From assembly GCA_963728395.1 (NCBI GenBank), contig CAVSJJ010000008.1:186001-250000 (forward strand): DNA of 64,000 nucleotides. Reading direction: 5' to 3'. The position numbers and the translations under genes are program-made. Under the pieces are notes generated by a model, which saw only the letters and a program-made list of their open reading frames with translations, had not been told where the DNA came from and searched no databases. This document shows, piece by piece, positions 50,976 to 58,298 of this stretch (positions within the stretch are counted from its first letter, which is position 1; every line of letters begins with the position of its first letter). Source of the DNA: CAVSJJ01 sp963728395. Lineage in GTDB: Bacteria; Actinomycetota; Actinomycetes; Actinomycetales; Dermatophilaceae.

Positions 50976-52381
50976 GGCTGGTCTCCTTCGATGGGGGGAA
51001 GGGTGAGCTCGACCTCGACGCCGTCATCGCGACGCCGGATCCGGGCGGTCCCGTGGTGGCGCTCCATCCGGGCGAGGATCGACTCGCGCACGCCGAGCCG
51101 GTCGGGGGCGACCTCGTCGAGGTCGAAGCCGTCGCCGTGGTCGCGGACGAAGGCCTCGACGCCGCCCGGCCCGATCTCGACGTAGGCCGTGACGGGTGGG
51201 CGCCCGTGCCGCACCGCGTTGAGGAGGGCCTCGCGCAGCGCCCGGCTCAGCGCTCGCCCGTGCGGCTCGAGGGGCCGGTCGCCGGTGACGACGAGGTCGA
51301 TCGGGACCGCGTGGAGGTCCTCGACCTCGTGGGAGACCTCGGCCACCGCGCCGGCGAGCGAGTCCCCCTCACCGGACGGGCCGGCATACAGCCAGGTCCG
51401 CAGCTCGCGCTCCTGGGCGCGGGCGAGTTGGGTGACGGCGACCGGGTCCCCGGAGCGGCGCTGGATGAGCGCGAGCGTCTGCAGGACCGAGTCGTGCAGG
51501 TGCGCGGCGATGTCGGCACGCTCGGTCGCCCGCGCCGCGGCGACCTGCTCGCGGCGCAGGTCCCCCCAGAGCCGGACGGCCCACGGCGCGGCGATGATGA
51601 CGGCGCCCGCGAGGACGGCGAGCGCCGCGAGGAGGGCGTCCCACACGACGGCCGGGCTCTGCCCCCGCGTCGTCAGCACGAGGATGCCGAGGACGGCCAG
51701 CCCGAGGCCGAGGCCGACCCGGGCCCAGACGAGGCGGCGGGTGCCCGGTCCGGCGGCGAGCCAGCTCTCGCGCTCGGCCTCGTCGAGGTGGGACCAGGCG
51801 ACCATCGCGCCGGCGGCGATGACGAGCAACGGGATGAGCAGCCCGGCCTGGACGTCGATGCCGACCGACTGCGCCGTGGCGAAGAGGCCGATGACGATGA
51901 CGAGGCCGCCGACGAGGACGAGCGAGGGCCAGCGGGTGTCCCGGCTGCGGGCGGTGACCACCGGCTCCGGCGCCGGGGTGGCGAGGGACGCAGCCGGCCC
52001 GGGCGGTGCCGCGGATGCCGGCGGCGGGCCGCCACCGCCCGGGGCAGCCGGGACGGACGGGGCGGCGGGCGCCGCGACGCCCGCCGGCATCCGGGCCCGG
52101 GCCCGGTCCGGCGCCGGGGCATTGAGCCGATATGCCGCCTCGAGCGCGGTCTCCTCCGGCACGAGCGCCCACAGGAAGATGTAGACGGCGATCGAGGCGC
52201 CCACGGTGACGACGAGCGTGACGACGAAGGCCAGCCGAACGAGCCGGACCGACAGGCCGAGGTGGGTCGCCACCCCGAGGCACACGCCGGCCAGCCGGCG
52301 GCCGGGGACCGCCCGGCGCAGCGGGGGACGCTCGCTGGTCGGGGCCGCCGCCGGAACGGTGCGCTCGTACGGGGTGGGCAT
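50972..52381 (-). CDS. Sensor histidine kinase with N-terminal PspC domain
   Basis: 469 residues from ATG 52381. A PspC domain lies at about 20-75 (LRRAVPGRRLAGVCLGVATH then a membrane helix and LWALVPEETALE). A Pro/Ala-rich linker precedes four further membrane helices (about 150-290). The HisKA_3 box ERADIAAHLHDSVLQTLALI near 308-327 carries the phospho-acceptor His, and the HATPase domain has LREALLNAVRHG and DHGDGFDLDEV. The combination of PspC and HisKA_3 is the actinobacterial envelope-stress type, related in layout to LiaS. It is divergent from a second PspC protein 114 bp away. Confidence 0.93.
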   Translation of the reverse strand: MPTPYERTVPAAAPTSERPPLRRAVPGRRLAGVCLGVATHLGLSVRLVRLAFVVTLVVTVGASIAVYIFLWALVPEETALEAAYRLNAPAPDRARARMPAGVAAPAAPSVPAAPGGGGPPPASAAPPGPAASLATPAPEPVVTARSRDTRWPSLVLVGGLVIVIGLFATAQSVGIDVQAGLLIPLLVIAAGAMVAWSHLDEAERESWLAAGPGTRRLVWARVGLGLGLAVLGILVLTTRGQSPAVVWDALLAALAVLAGAVIIAAPWAVRLWGDLRREQVAAARATERADIAAHLHDSVLQTLALIQRRSGDPVAVTQLARAQERELRTWLYAGPSGEGDSLAGAVAEVSHEVEDLHAVPIDLVVTGDRPLEPHGRALSRALREALLNAVRHGRPPVTAYVEIGPGGVEAFVRDHGDGFDLDEVAPDRLGVRESILARMERHHGTARIRRRDDGVEVELTLPPIEGDQP

Positions 52382-52495
52382 GCCCCTATCCTCGCGCACC
52401 TCGGGACCGAGAACCGAGCCCTCCAGGGTCGGATCAGGGGTCGCTCAGGGTCGACCCTCATGGCAGAGCGGACCGGTTCGCGACACGATCGACGT

Positions 52496-53809
52496 ATGAC
52501 GCAGAACCCGCCCCCGACAGCTCCCGCCGCCCAGCCCCGATCGGGCCTGGACGGGATGTTCGACTGGCTGCGAAGCCTCGGCATGCCCCGCGACACCGAC
52601 AACCGGTGGTTCGGTGGTGTGTGCTCCGGCCTCGCCCGCCGGTTCGGCGTGGACCCGATCCTCGTCCGCGCCGCGGCGGTCCTCCTCGCCCTGTTCGGCG
52701 GCATCGGCCTGACGATCTACCTGATCGCCTGGCTGCTGCTCCCGGACCCGAGCGGCCGGATCCTCGCCGAGGCCGGCATCCGGCACGGCGACGCCTGGGG
52801 CATCACCCTCATGGTCATCGTCGCCGTTCTCGTCATCACCGGCATCTCCGTGGGCCACAACGGCCCCGGCTGGTTCGCCTGGTGGCTCATCCCTCTCGCC
52901 GTCATCGCCTTCATCATCCTGAGGAGCCAAGACCGCGGGACCGTCACTCCCCCACCCCCCGGAGGTACCCCCGTGTCACCCACCCCGTATGCCGCACCCG
53001 CCGGACCCGGACCCGTCCCGCCCGGCGCCACGCCTCCCCCGCCGCCCGGCATGGCCGCGATGACCGCGCCCGCGGCATACCCGCCCGGGCCGCCGGCCCC
53101 GCGCTATGCGACGCCGACCTACGCGCCTCGTCCCGCGGTGCCCCCGATGGCCGTCCCGGCCCCCGCTCCGCGCCGTCGCGGCGCCGGTGGCGCCGCCACC
53201 CTCGTCGCCATCGGTCTCGTCATCGCCGGCAGCGGTCTGGGCTATGTCCTCGACGGCCCGACCGGGTTCCCCGGAAGCGCCGGCCTGCTCGGCTCGGCGA
53301 TCGCGCTCGGGCTCGTCTCGGCCCTCGTTCTCGGGCTCGGCCTCACCGGGCGTCGCAGCGGCTTCGCCGGCCTCCTCGCGATCGTCCTCGCCTTCGGCAC
53401 CTGGATCGCGACGATCTCGCCGATCGACCTGCCGACGAGCGCGGGCATCGGCGACCGCACCTGGACGCCGACGGCCTCCTCCGGTCAGGCGAGCTACCAG
53501 ATCGGCCTCGGCGACGGCACGCTCGACCTGAGCGGCGTCGCCGCCGCCCCCGGCTCGGGGACCGCCGAGGTGTCGGTCCAGATCGGGGTCGGCGACCTGC
53601 GGATCATCGTCCCGGCCGACGTCACCGCGACGGTCGACTACGAGACCGGCTTCGGCTCGGTGCACGAGGTCACCGTGACCGGCGACTCGACGAACCTCAG
53701 TCAGCGCTCCGAGAACATCTCCGGCGTGCGGACCGTCGGCAGCGGTGACCGCCACGTCGACGTCGTCGCCAAGGTCGGCGTCGGCGACATCACGATCGAG
53801 CAGCGCTGA
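52496..53809 (+). CDS. PspC-domain membrane protein with LiaF/toast-rack-like C-terminus
   Basis: 437 residues from ATG 52496; an in-frame ATG at 52460 is an alternative. The PspC domain (NRWFGGVCSGLARRFGVDPI near 36-55, followed by a helix) precedes two more membrane helices. A long Pro/Ala/Gly-rich linker (about 155-220) leads to helices near 225-310 and a periplasm-side beta domain (SYQIGLGDGTLDLSGVAAAP, VSVQIGVGDLRIIVPADVTA, VGVGDITIEQR). The repeated GxGDxxxD pattern is the toast-rack fold of LiaF/YvqF. It is probably the signal-receiving partner that restrains the divergent kinase. A degenerate -10 CACGAT sits six bases before the ATG. Confidence 0.87.
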   Translation: MTQNPPPTAPAAQPRSGLDGMFDWLRSLGMPRDTDNRWFGGVCSGLARRFGVDPILVRAAAVLLALFGGIGLTIYLIAWLLLPDPSGRILAEAGIRHGDAWGITLMVIVAVLVITGISVGHNGPGWFAWWLIPLAVIAFIILRSQDRGTVTPPPPGGTPVSPTPYAAPAGPGPVPPGATPPPPPGMAAMTAPAAYPPGPPAPRYATPTYAPRPAVPPMAVPAPAPRRRGAGGAATLVAIGLVIAGSGLGYVLDGPTGFPGSAGLLGSAIALGLVSALVLGLGLTGRRSGFAGLLAIVLAFGTWIATISPIDLPTSAGIGDRTWTPTASSGQASYQIGLGDGTLDLSGVAAAPGSGTAEVSVQIGVGDLRIIVPADVTATVDYETGFGSVHEVTVTGDSTNLSQRSENISGVRTVGSGDRHVDVVAKVGVGDITIEQR

Positions 53810-53814
53810 TCGAC

Positions 53815-54345
53815 ATGACCGACACCCCCAGGACCCCCGACCCCACCCCGGACGAGACCCGTCCCGACCCCACCATGGAGAGCGACGCCATGAGCGAGCC
53901 CACCGACCGCGACGTCACCGCCGCGTCCGACCCGACACGCACCACCTCCGCCACCCGGAGCGACCAGACCCAGACCCTCGGCGACGAGGTGCTGGGCGCC
54001 CGGACCCCCCAGCACGAGACCACGTGGGCCCCGGCCCCCGAGAGCGCCGCTGCGGCAGCACCGGCCTCCGGCGCCCCCGCCACCGGCGGTCCGGCAACCG
54101 GCGGTCCCGCACCCGTCCCGGCTCCTCAGCCGGCCCCGGTGGAGACCAGCCCCGCCCCCTTCCCGATCATCGTCGGGCTCGTCGGGCTCGTCGTCGCCAT
54201 CACGGCGATCGTCAGCCGCGCCGCCGACCTCACGATCGACTGGGGCCGGGCCGGGCCCATCACCGTCGTCGGCGCCGGCCTCGTGCTCGTCGCCCTCGGC
54301 CTGGTCGGGATGCGCGGCCAGCGGCGCCGCCGCACCGACGCCTGA
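53815..54345 (+). CDS. Hypothetical membrane protein with long Pro/Thr/Ala-rich N-terminus
   Basis: 176 residues starting 5 bp after the PspC gene, so in the same operon. Residues 1-118 are low-complexity (Thr/Asp/Pro, then Ala/Pro/Gly with a repeated ATGGP unit) and likely disordered. Two membrane helices (about 120-138 and 150-166) are joined by a short loop, RAADLTIDWGRAGP, and the protein ends in Arg residues. The architecture matches small helper proteins found beside PspC/toast-rack genes, but I cannot assign a function. A perfect 44-bp palindrome follows. Confidence 0.75.
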   Translation: MTDTPRTPDPTPDETRPDPTMESDAMSEPTDRDVTAASDPTRTTSATRSDQTQTLGDEVLGARTPQHETTWAPAPESAAAAAPASGAPATGGPATGGPAPVPAPQPAPVETSPAPFPIIVGLVGLVVAITAIVSRAADLTIDWGRAGPITVVGAGLVLVALGLVGMRGQRRRRTDA

Positions 54346-54377
54346 CCCACGGCACCACCCCGACCCCCACCCCCCTC

Positions 54378-54421
54378 GTGTCCGGGTTTCTGGTCGCCAT
54401 GGCGACCAGAAACCCGGACAC
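54378..54421. terminator. Perfect 44-bp palindrome between convergent genes
   Basis: GTGTCCGGGTTTCTGGTCGC and the next two bases are followed by their exact complement through a CCATGG centre, with no mismatch and no loop. It lies between the PspC operon and the Nudix gene, so it may end transcription from both sides. It is followed by a purine-only GGAGGA tract (about 54428-54451). Confidence 0.75.
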
Positions 54422-54491
54422 TGCGTCGGAGGAGGAGGAGGAGGGGGGAGGCCGCGGGGACCCGGGGGCCCGCGGGCCCGGGGATGTCCGG

Positions 54492-55187
54492 TCAGCCGGG
54501 CAGGCCGGCGGCGGCGAGCGCCTCGGCCACCGAGCCGGCGAGGGGGAGGCGATGCAGGTGCTCCGGGCGCACCCAGGCCGCGCTGGCCGTCGAGCCTCCG
54601 ACGTCGTGGACGACGGGCGGGCTCGGCCGGGGACAGCGGGCGGTGTGGAAGATCCGGACCGCGTGGTAGTCCTCCACCCGGCCTCGCGGGCTGCGTCCGA
54701 TCCAGTGCCCGGTCAGGACGGTGAGCAGGGCGACGTCGCTGACCCGCTGGCCGGTCTCCTCGACCACCTCGCGCCGTAGCGCCTCCTCGGGAGTCTCGTC
54801 CGGGTCGATGCCGCCACCGGGGAGGTTCCAGCGCCCGGCCGCGTTGGTCCGGGCCGACAGCTCGGTCAGGAGCACCCCGCGGTGGGAGGTGACGACGGCG
54901 TATGCCGCGACCCGCTGGTGGCGTACCGCCCCCGCGACGTCCTCGGGGGTCAGGCCGGTGTCGACCACGACCCGCCCCGAGCTGCCGACCACGGGCGGTG
55001 GGGGACGCTCCCCGAGCGCGGGGCGCACGGCATACCGGAGGAGGAGGTCGTGCGGGTGGGGCCGGCTCACGGCGACCGGTCGGCCGACCCACCCGGCGGC
55101 GTGCAGCGTCGTCGCGGGGTCGGCGCCGTGCCCGAGGACGAACCGGGTGACCTCGTCCCCGTCCTGCTCGGCGACGACGGTGATCAC
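54492..55187 (-). CDS. Nudix hydrolase
   Basis: 231 residues. The Nudix box GGGIDPDETPEEALRREVVE followed by ETG (about 119-141) is complete (Gx5Ex7REVxEExG), so it should cleave nucleoside-diphosphate-linked compounds. About 75 N-terminal residues of unrecognised type (RFVLGHGADPATTLHAAGWV) precede the fold and may give specificity. Its start overlaps the stop of the glycosyltransferase gene by four bases (ATGA), linking it to sugar-nucleotide chemistry, but no substrate is certain. Confidence 0.9.
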   Translation of the reverse strand: MITVVAEQDGDEVTRFVLGHGADPATTLHAAGWVGRPVAVSRPHPHDLLLRYAVRPALGERPPPPVVGSSGRVVVDTGLTPEDVAGAVRHQRVAAYAVVTSHRGVLLTELSARTNAAGRWNLPGGGIDPDETPEEALRREVVEETGQRVSDVALLTVLTGHWIGRSPRGRVEDYHAVRIFHTARCPRPSPPVVHDVGGSTASAAWVRPEHLHRLPLAGSVAEALAAAGLPG

Positions 55188-56326
55188 GGCGCCCTCATCC
55201 CCGCGATGGCCCGGGCGTACTCACCGAGGGTCGCCTCAACGGTCCGCGGCCAGTCCTGGACCGGCGGGACGCTCCGGTTGTGAGTGGCGATCCGGGCCCG
55301 CAGCACCGGTTCGGCGGCCAGCCGGGCCACGGCGCCGGCGAGGCCGTCGTCATCGCCGGCCAGCAGCCCACCGACGCCGTCCTCGACGATGTCGTCGACC
55401 CCCGTGCCGCGCCGGGCGACGACGGGCAGCCCGGCGGTCCGGGCCTCCAGCGCCGCGATGCCGAAGGCCTCGAGCCGGGCGGTGCTGAGGTAGATGTCGG
55501 CGTCCCAGTGCAGCTCGCGCAGGGCGTCCCGGCTCACCCGGCCGGGCAGGGCCACCCACCCGGACATCCCGTGCCGGTCGAGGTAGCGCTCGAGGACGAC
55601 GCGCTGCGGGCCCTCGCCGAGCAGGACCGCCTCGAGCCGGACCCGCGGCTCCAGGCGCAACCGGGCGGAGCGCAGCGTCTCGAGCACCGCGAGCGGCCGC
55701 TTGCGCCGGGCCAGGCGGAGCGCGCTGACAACGCGCACCGGCCCGGCCGGATCCCGGGGGGGCAGCGCGGACGGCCGGGCCCACCGGGCGGCGTCGATGC
55801 CGTTGCCGAGGACCCCGACGTGGACGCCGTCCCCGGCGATGGCTCGGACCCGCTCGGCGGCCATCGACGACACCGCGCTGAGGGCGGCGCCCCGGCCGGC
55901 CCAGCGCCGTGCCTGGCCGAGCGCCCGGAAGGCCGGGGCGGACCGGTCGATGACGCAGTGCCAGGTGATGGCGGTCGGCAGGTGCAGGCCGAGCGTGACC
56001 CGGGCCATGTCGGTCGCGAACGGGCTGACGACGCCCATGTGGACGTGGGCGACGTCGAAGCCCCCGGCCCGCAGCCGACGGCGCACCTCGGGCGGGGCGA
56101 GCGGGTTGACGGGGATGCCCCCGGGCAGCGGGATGGCCATCCGGTGCACCGGCAGGCCGTCCTCGACGGCGCACGCACCATGTCGCTCACCGGCCGGCCC
56201 GCTCGTCGCGGTGAACACCTCGACGTCGTGTCCGGCAGCGGCGAGCGCCGCCGCGAGGTCGTGCACCTGGACCTCGATGCCGCCGAGCCGAGGCAGGTAG
56301 CAGTCGGACAGGAGGGCCACCTTCAC
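55184..56326 (-). CDS. GT4 family glycosyltransferase
   Basis: 380 residues from GTG 56326 (VKVALLSDCYLPRLGGIEVQ, typical GT4 start; ATG 56344 is an alternative). The GT-B fold shows HDLAAALAAAGHDVEVFTA near 22-40 in the acceptor half. The donor half contains VVSALRLARRKRPLAVLE near 199, and the Ex7E motif is in ARLEAFGIAALEARTAG near 288-304. It is divergent from a PIG-L deacetylase. This GT4/PIG-L pairing parallels MshA/MshB of mycothiol synthesis, but the extra UPF0104 protein downstream of PIG-L suggests a membrane glycolipid pathway instead. The acceptor is unknown. Confidence 0.87.
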   Translation of the reverse strand: MKVALLSDCYLPRLGGIEVQVHDLAAALAAAGHDVEVFTATSGPAGERHGACAVEDGLPVHRMAIPLPGGIPVNPLAPPEVRRRLRAGGFDVAHVHMGVVSPFATDMARVTLGLHLPTAITWHCVIDRSAPAFRALGQARRWAGRGAALSAVSSMAAERVRAIAGDGVHVGVLGNGIDAARWARPSALPPRDPAGPVRVVSALRLARRKRPLAVLETLRSARLRLEPRVRLEAVLLGEGPQRVVLERYLDRHGMSGWVALPGRVSRDALRELHWDADIYLSTARLEAFGIAALEARTAGLPVVARRGTGVDDIVEDGVGGLLAGDDDGLAGAVARLAAEPVLRARIATHNRSVPPVQDWPRTVEATLGEYARAIAGMRAP

Positions 56327-56361
56327 GGAAGCACAGCCTGCCATGCGTCAGGATGGAGGGG

Positions 56362-57186
56362 ATGACCCGCACGCTCGTGGCGTTCCACGCCCATCCGGAC
56401 GACGAAGCCCTCCTCACCGCCGGCACGATGGCGCGCGCCGCGGCGGAGGGCCATCGCGTCGTTCTCGTCCTCGCCACCGACGGCGACCTCGGGCTCGCCG
56501 GGTCGGACTACCACCGCGGCTCGGGCGGGCTCGGCTCGGTGCGGCTCGACGAGGCCCGGGCCAGCGCCGCCGTGCTCGGTGTCGCGCACGTCGAGTGGCT
56601 CGGGTACGCCGACAGCGGGCTCGAGGGCGAGGTGCCTGCCGACCCCGAGGGCTCGGTCCGGCTCGTGCGGGCGCCCGTCGAGGAGGCCGCCGAGCGGCTG
56701 GCCGCCGTCCTGCGCACCGAGCGCGCCGACGTCCTCCTCGGCTATGACGCGCGTGGTGGGTACGGCCACCGGGACCACGTGCGCGTCCACGAGATCGCCC
56801 GGCGGGCCGCCCAGATCGCCGGCACGCCTCGCCTGCTCGAGGCGACCGTCCCCCGCGACACGATCGTGCGGGCCATCCGGTTCGTCTCGCACATCTATCG
56901 CTTCCCACCCGAGTTCGACCCGGCCTCCTTCGAACGCGCCTTCTCGCCACGGGGCGAGATCACCCATCGGATCGACGTGCGCCGGTATGCCGCGGCCAAG
57001 CGGGCCGCGATGCGCACCCACGCGTCGCAGGCCACGGCGGACGGCGGCGACCGCACGCTCGCGGCCTTCCTGCGCATCCCCCGGCCGGTCTACGACCTCG
57101 TCTTCGGCCGCGAGTGGTTCCACGACCCGGCCCGCCCGGCCGGCTCACCCGTCGTCCGGGACATCTTCGAGGGGCTCCCCTCGTGA
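56362..57186 (+). CDS. PIG-L/LmbE family N-acetylglucosamine deacetylase-like protein
   Basis: 274 residues from ATG 56362, with GGAGGGG directly upstream; ATG 56353 is an alternative. HAHPDDEALLTAG at about 8-20 (zinc His and two Asp) and GYGHRDHVRVHE near 134-145 (HxxH zinc ligand region) are the two signatures of zinc deacetylases that act on GlcNAc-lipids or GlcNAc-inositol (MshB, Mca). It overlaps the next gene by four bases (GTGA). With the divergent GT4 enzyme it suggests glycosylation followed by deacetylation of a membrane-associated sugar. Confidence 0.9.
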   Translation: MTRTLVAFHAHPDDEALLTAGTMARAAAEGHRVVLVLATDGDLGLAGSDYHRGSGGLGSVRLDEARASAAVLGVAHVEWLGYADSGLEGEVPADPEGSVRLVRAPVEEAAERLAAVLRTERADVLLGYDARGGYGHRDHVRVHEIARRAAQIAGTPRLLEATVPRDTIVRAIRFVSHIYRFPPEFDPASFERAFSPRGEITHRIDVRRYAAAKRAAMRTHASQATADGGDRTLAAFLRIPRPVYDLVFGREWFHDPARPAGSPVVRDIFEGLPS

Positions 57187-58262
57187 GGCCGTGGCTGCGC
57201 ACGGTGCTCCAGGTCGTCATCGGCCTCGGGTCGGCCGCCGCCCTGCTCATCTGGGGTCTGCCGCACTTCGCGAAGACCTCGTGGAGCGAGGTCCTCTCGG
57301 TCGTCGGCACCGTCCCCTGGTCGCATGCGCTCGCCTTCCAGGCCCTCATGCTGCTCGGCCTGTGGTGCTACACCTTCACCTTCACCGGCAGCCTGCCCGG
57401 CCTGAGCCAGAGCCGGGCCCTCGTCATCAACCTGTGCGGGTCCTCGGTGTCCAACCTGCTGCCCGGCGGTGGGGCCGTCGGGCTCGCCGCGACCTACACG
57501 ATCGCCCGGTCCTGGGGCTTCAGCCGTCGGGCCGTGTCGACCTCGGCGATCGTCACCGGCGTCTGGAACGTCCTCGCGCGGATCGCGCTGCCCGTCATCG
57601 CGATCGTCGTCCTGTGGTGGGGTAACACCGGTCTGCCGCAAGTCCTCAGCGACGCCGCCATCGCCGCATCGGTGAGCGGGATCGGGGTGCTCGCCGCCTT
57701 CGTGGCGATCATCGTCAGCGAGCGCGCCGCCCAGCTCATCGGCCGCGGGCTCGACCGGGTCCTCGCCCCCCTCCTGCGACGCCGCCGCCGGACGATGACC
57801 GTCGAGTCCCTCGTCACCGACCTGCGCGCCCGGGTCAACGACGTCGTCCGGCACGGTTGGCTGCCGATGACCCTCGGCATGGTCGGCTTCTTCGGCTTCT
57901 ACTACGCCCTCTTCGTCCTCGTCATGCACGACACCGGGGTCAAGCAGCCGTTCGGGATCCTCTTCGCCGCCTTCGCGATCGGGCGGCTGCTCACGGCGGT
58001 CGGCGTCACCCCGGGGGGAGTCGGTGTCACCGAGACGGCGACCTCGGTGGCCCTCGTCGCCTGGGGCGCCGACAGCGCGTCGGCGACGGCGGGCGTCGTC
58101 CTCTTCTCCGTCTTCACCCACCTCATGGAGATTCCGCTCGGTGGGATCGGCTGGCTCCTGTGGACGCTCAGCCCGAAGGCGCCGCCCACGTCCGAGGAGG
58201 AGGCCGCCGAGGGCGGCTCCGAGGGGGACGCCCAGGCCGAGAGCGCGGCCTCGACGAACTGA
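57183..58262 (+). CDS. UPF0104/lysylphosphatidylglycerol synthase-like membrane protein (paralogue 2)
   Basis: 359 residues from the GTG at 57183 that overlaps the PIG-L stop. About eight membrane helices. INLCGSSVSNLLPGGGAVG then IARSWGFSRR near 82-118 are the family blocks shared with the paralogue at 26007-27095. A VTPGGVGVTETATSVAL block near 278 completes the family pattern. It has a Glu/Ala-rich acidic tail. It is translationally coupled to the deacetylase, so it probably moves or anchors the lipid that the GT4/PIG-L enzymes modify. This is an inference from context. Confidence 0.85.
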   Translation: MRPWLRTVLQVVIGLGSAAALLIWGLPHFAKTSWSEVLSVVGTVPWSHALAFQALMLLGLWCYTFTFTGSLPGLSQSRALVINLCGSSVSNLLPGGGAVGLAATYTIARSWGFSRRAVSTSAIVTGVWNVLARIALPVIAIVVLWWGNTGLPQVLSDAAIAASVSGIGVLAAFVAIIVSERAAQLIGRGLDRVLAPLLRRRRRTMTVESLVTDLRARVNDVVRHGWLPMTLGMVGFFGFYYALFVLVMHDTGVKQPFGILFAAFAIGRLLTAVGVTPGGVGVTETATSVALVAWGADSASATAGVVLFSVFTHLMEIPLGGIGWLLWTLSPKAPPTSEEEAAEGGSEGDAQAESAASTN

Positions 58263-58263
58263 G

Positions 58264-58296
58264 CGCTCGTCCCCGCCCGCGGGCGAGGCACGAGCG
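58264..58296. terminator. Hairpin between convergent UPF0104 and asnB-fusion genes
   Basis: CGCTCGT and ACGAGCG arms enclose the inner palindrome CGCCCGCGGGCG, giving an interrupted stem immediately after the UPF0104 stop. Its end reaches the stop region of the convergent gene (58299), so it could act for both. Confidence 0.5.
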
Positions 58297-58298
58297 GG

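Noticed and set aside
54428..54451. GGAGGA-rich purine tract as a multi-ribosome-site or triplex element
   Set aside because: It lies between convergent genes with no start nearby on that strand; composition alone is not enough.
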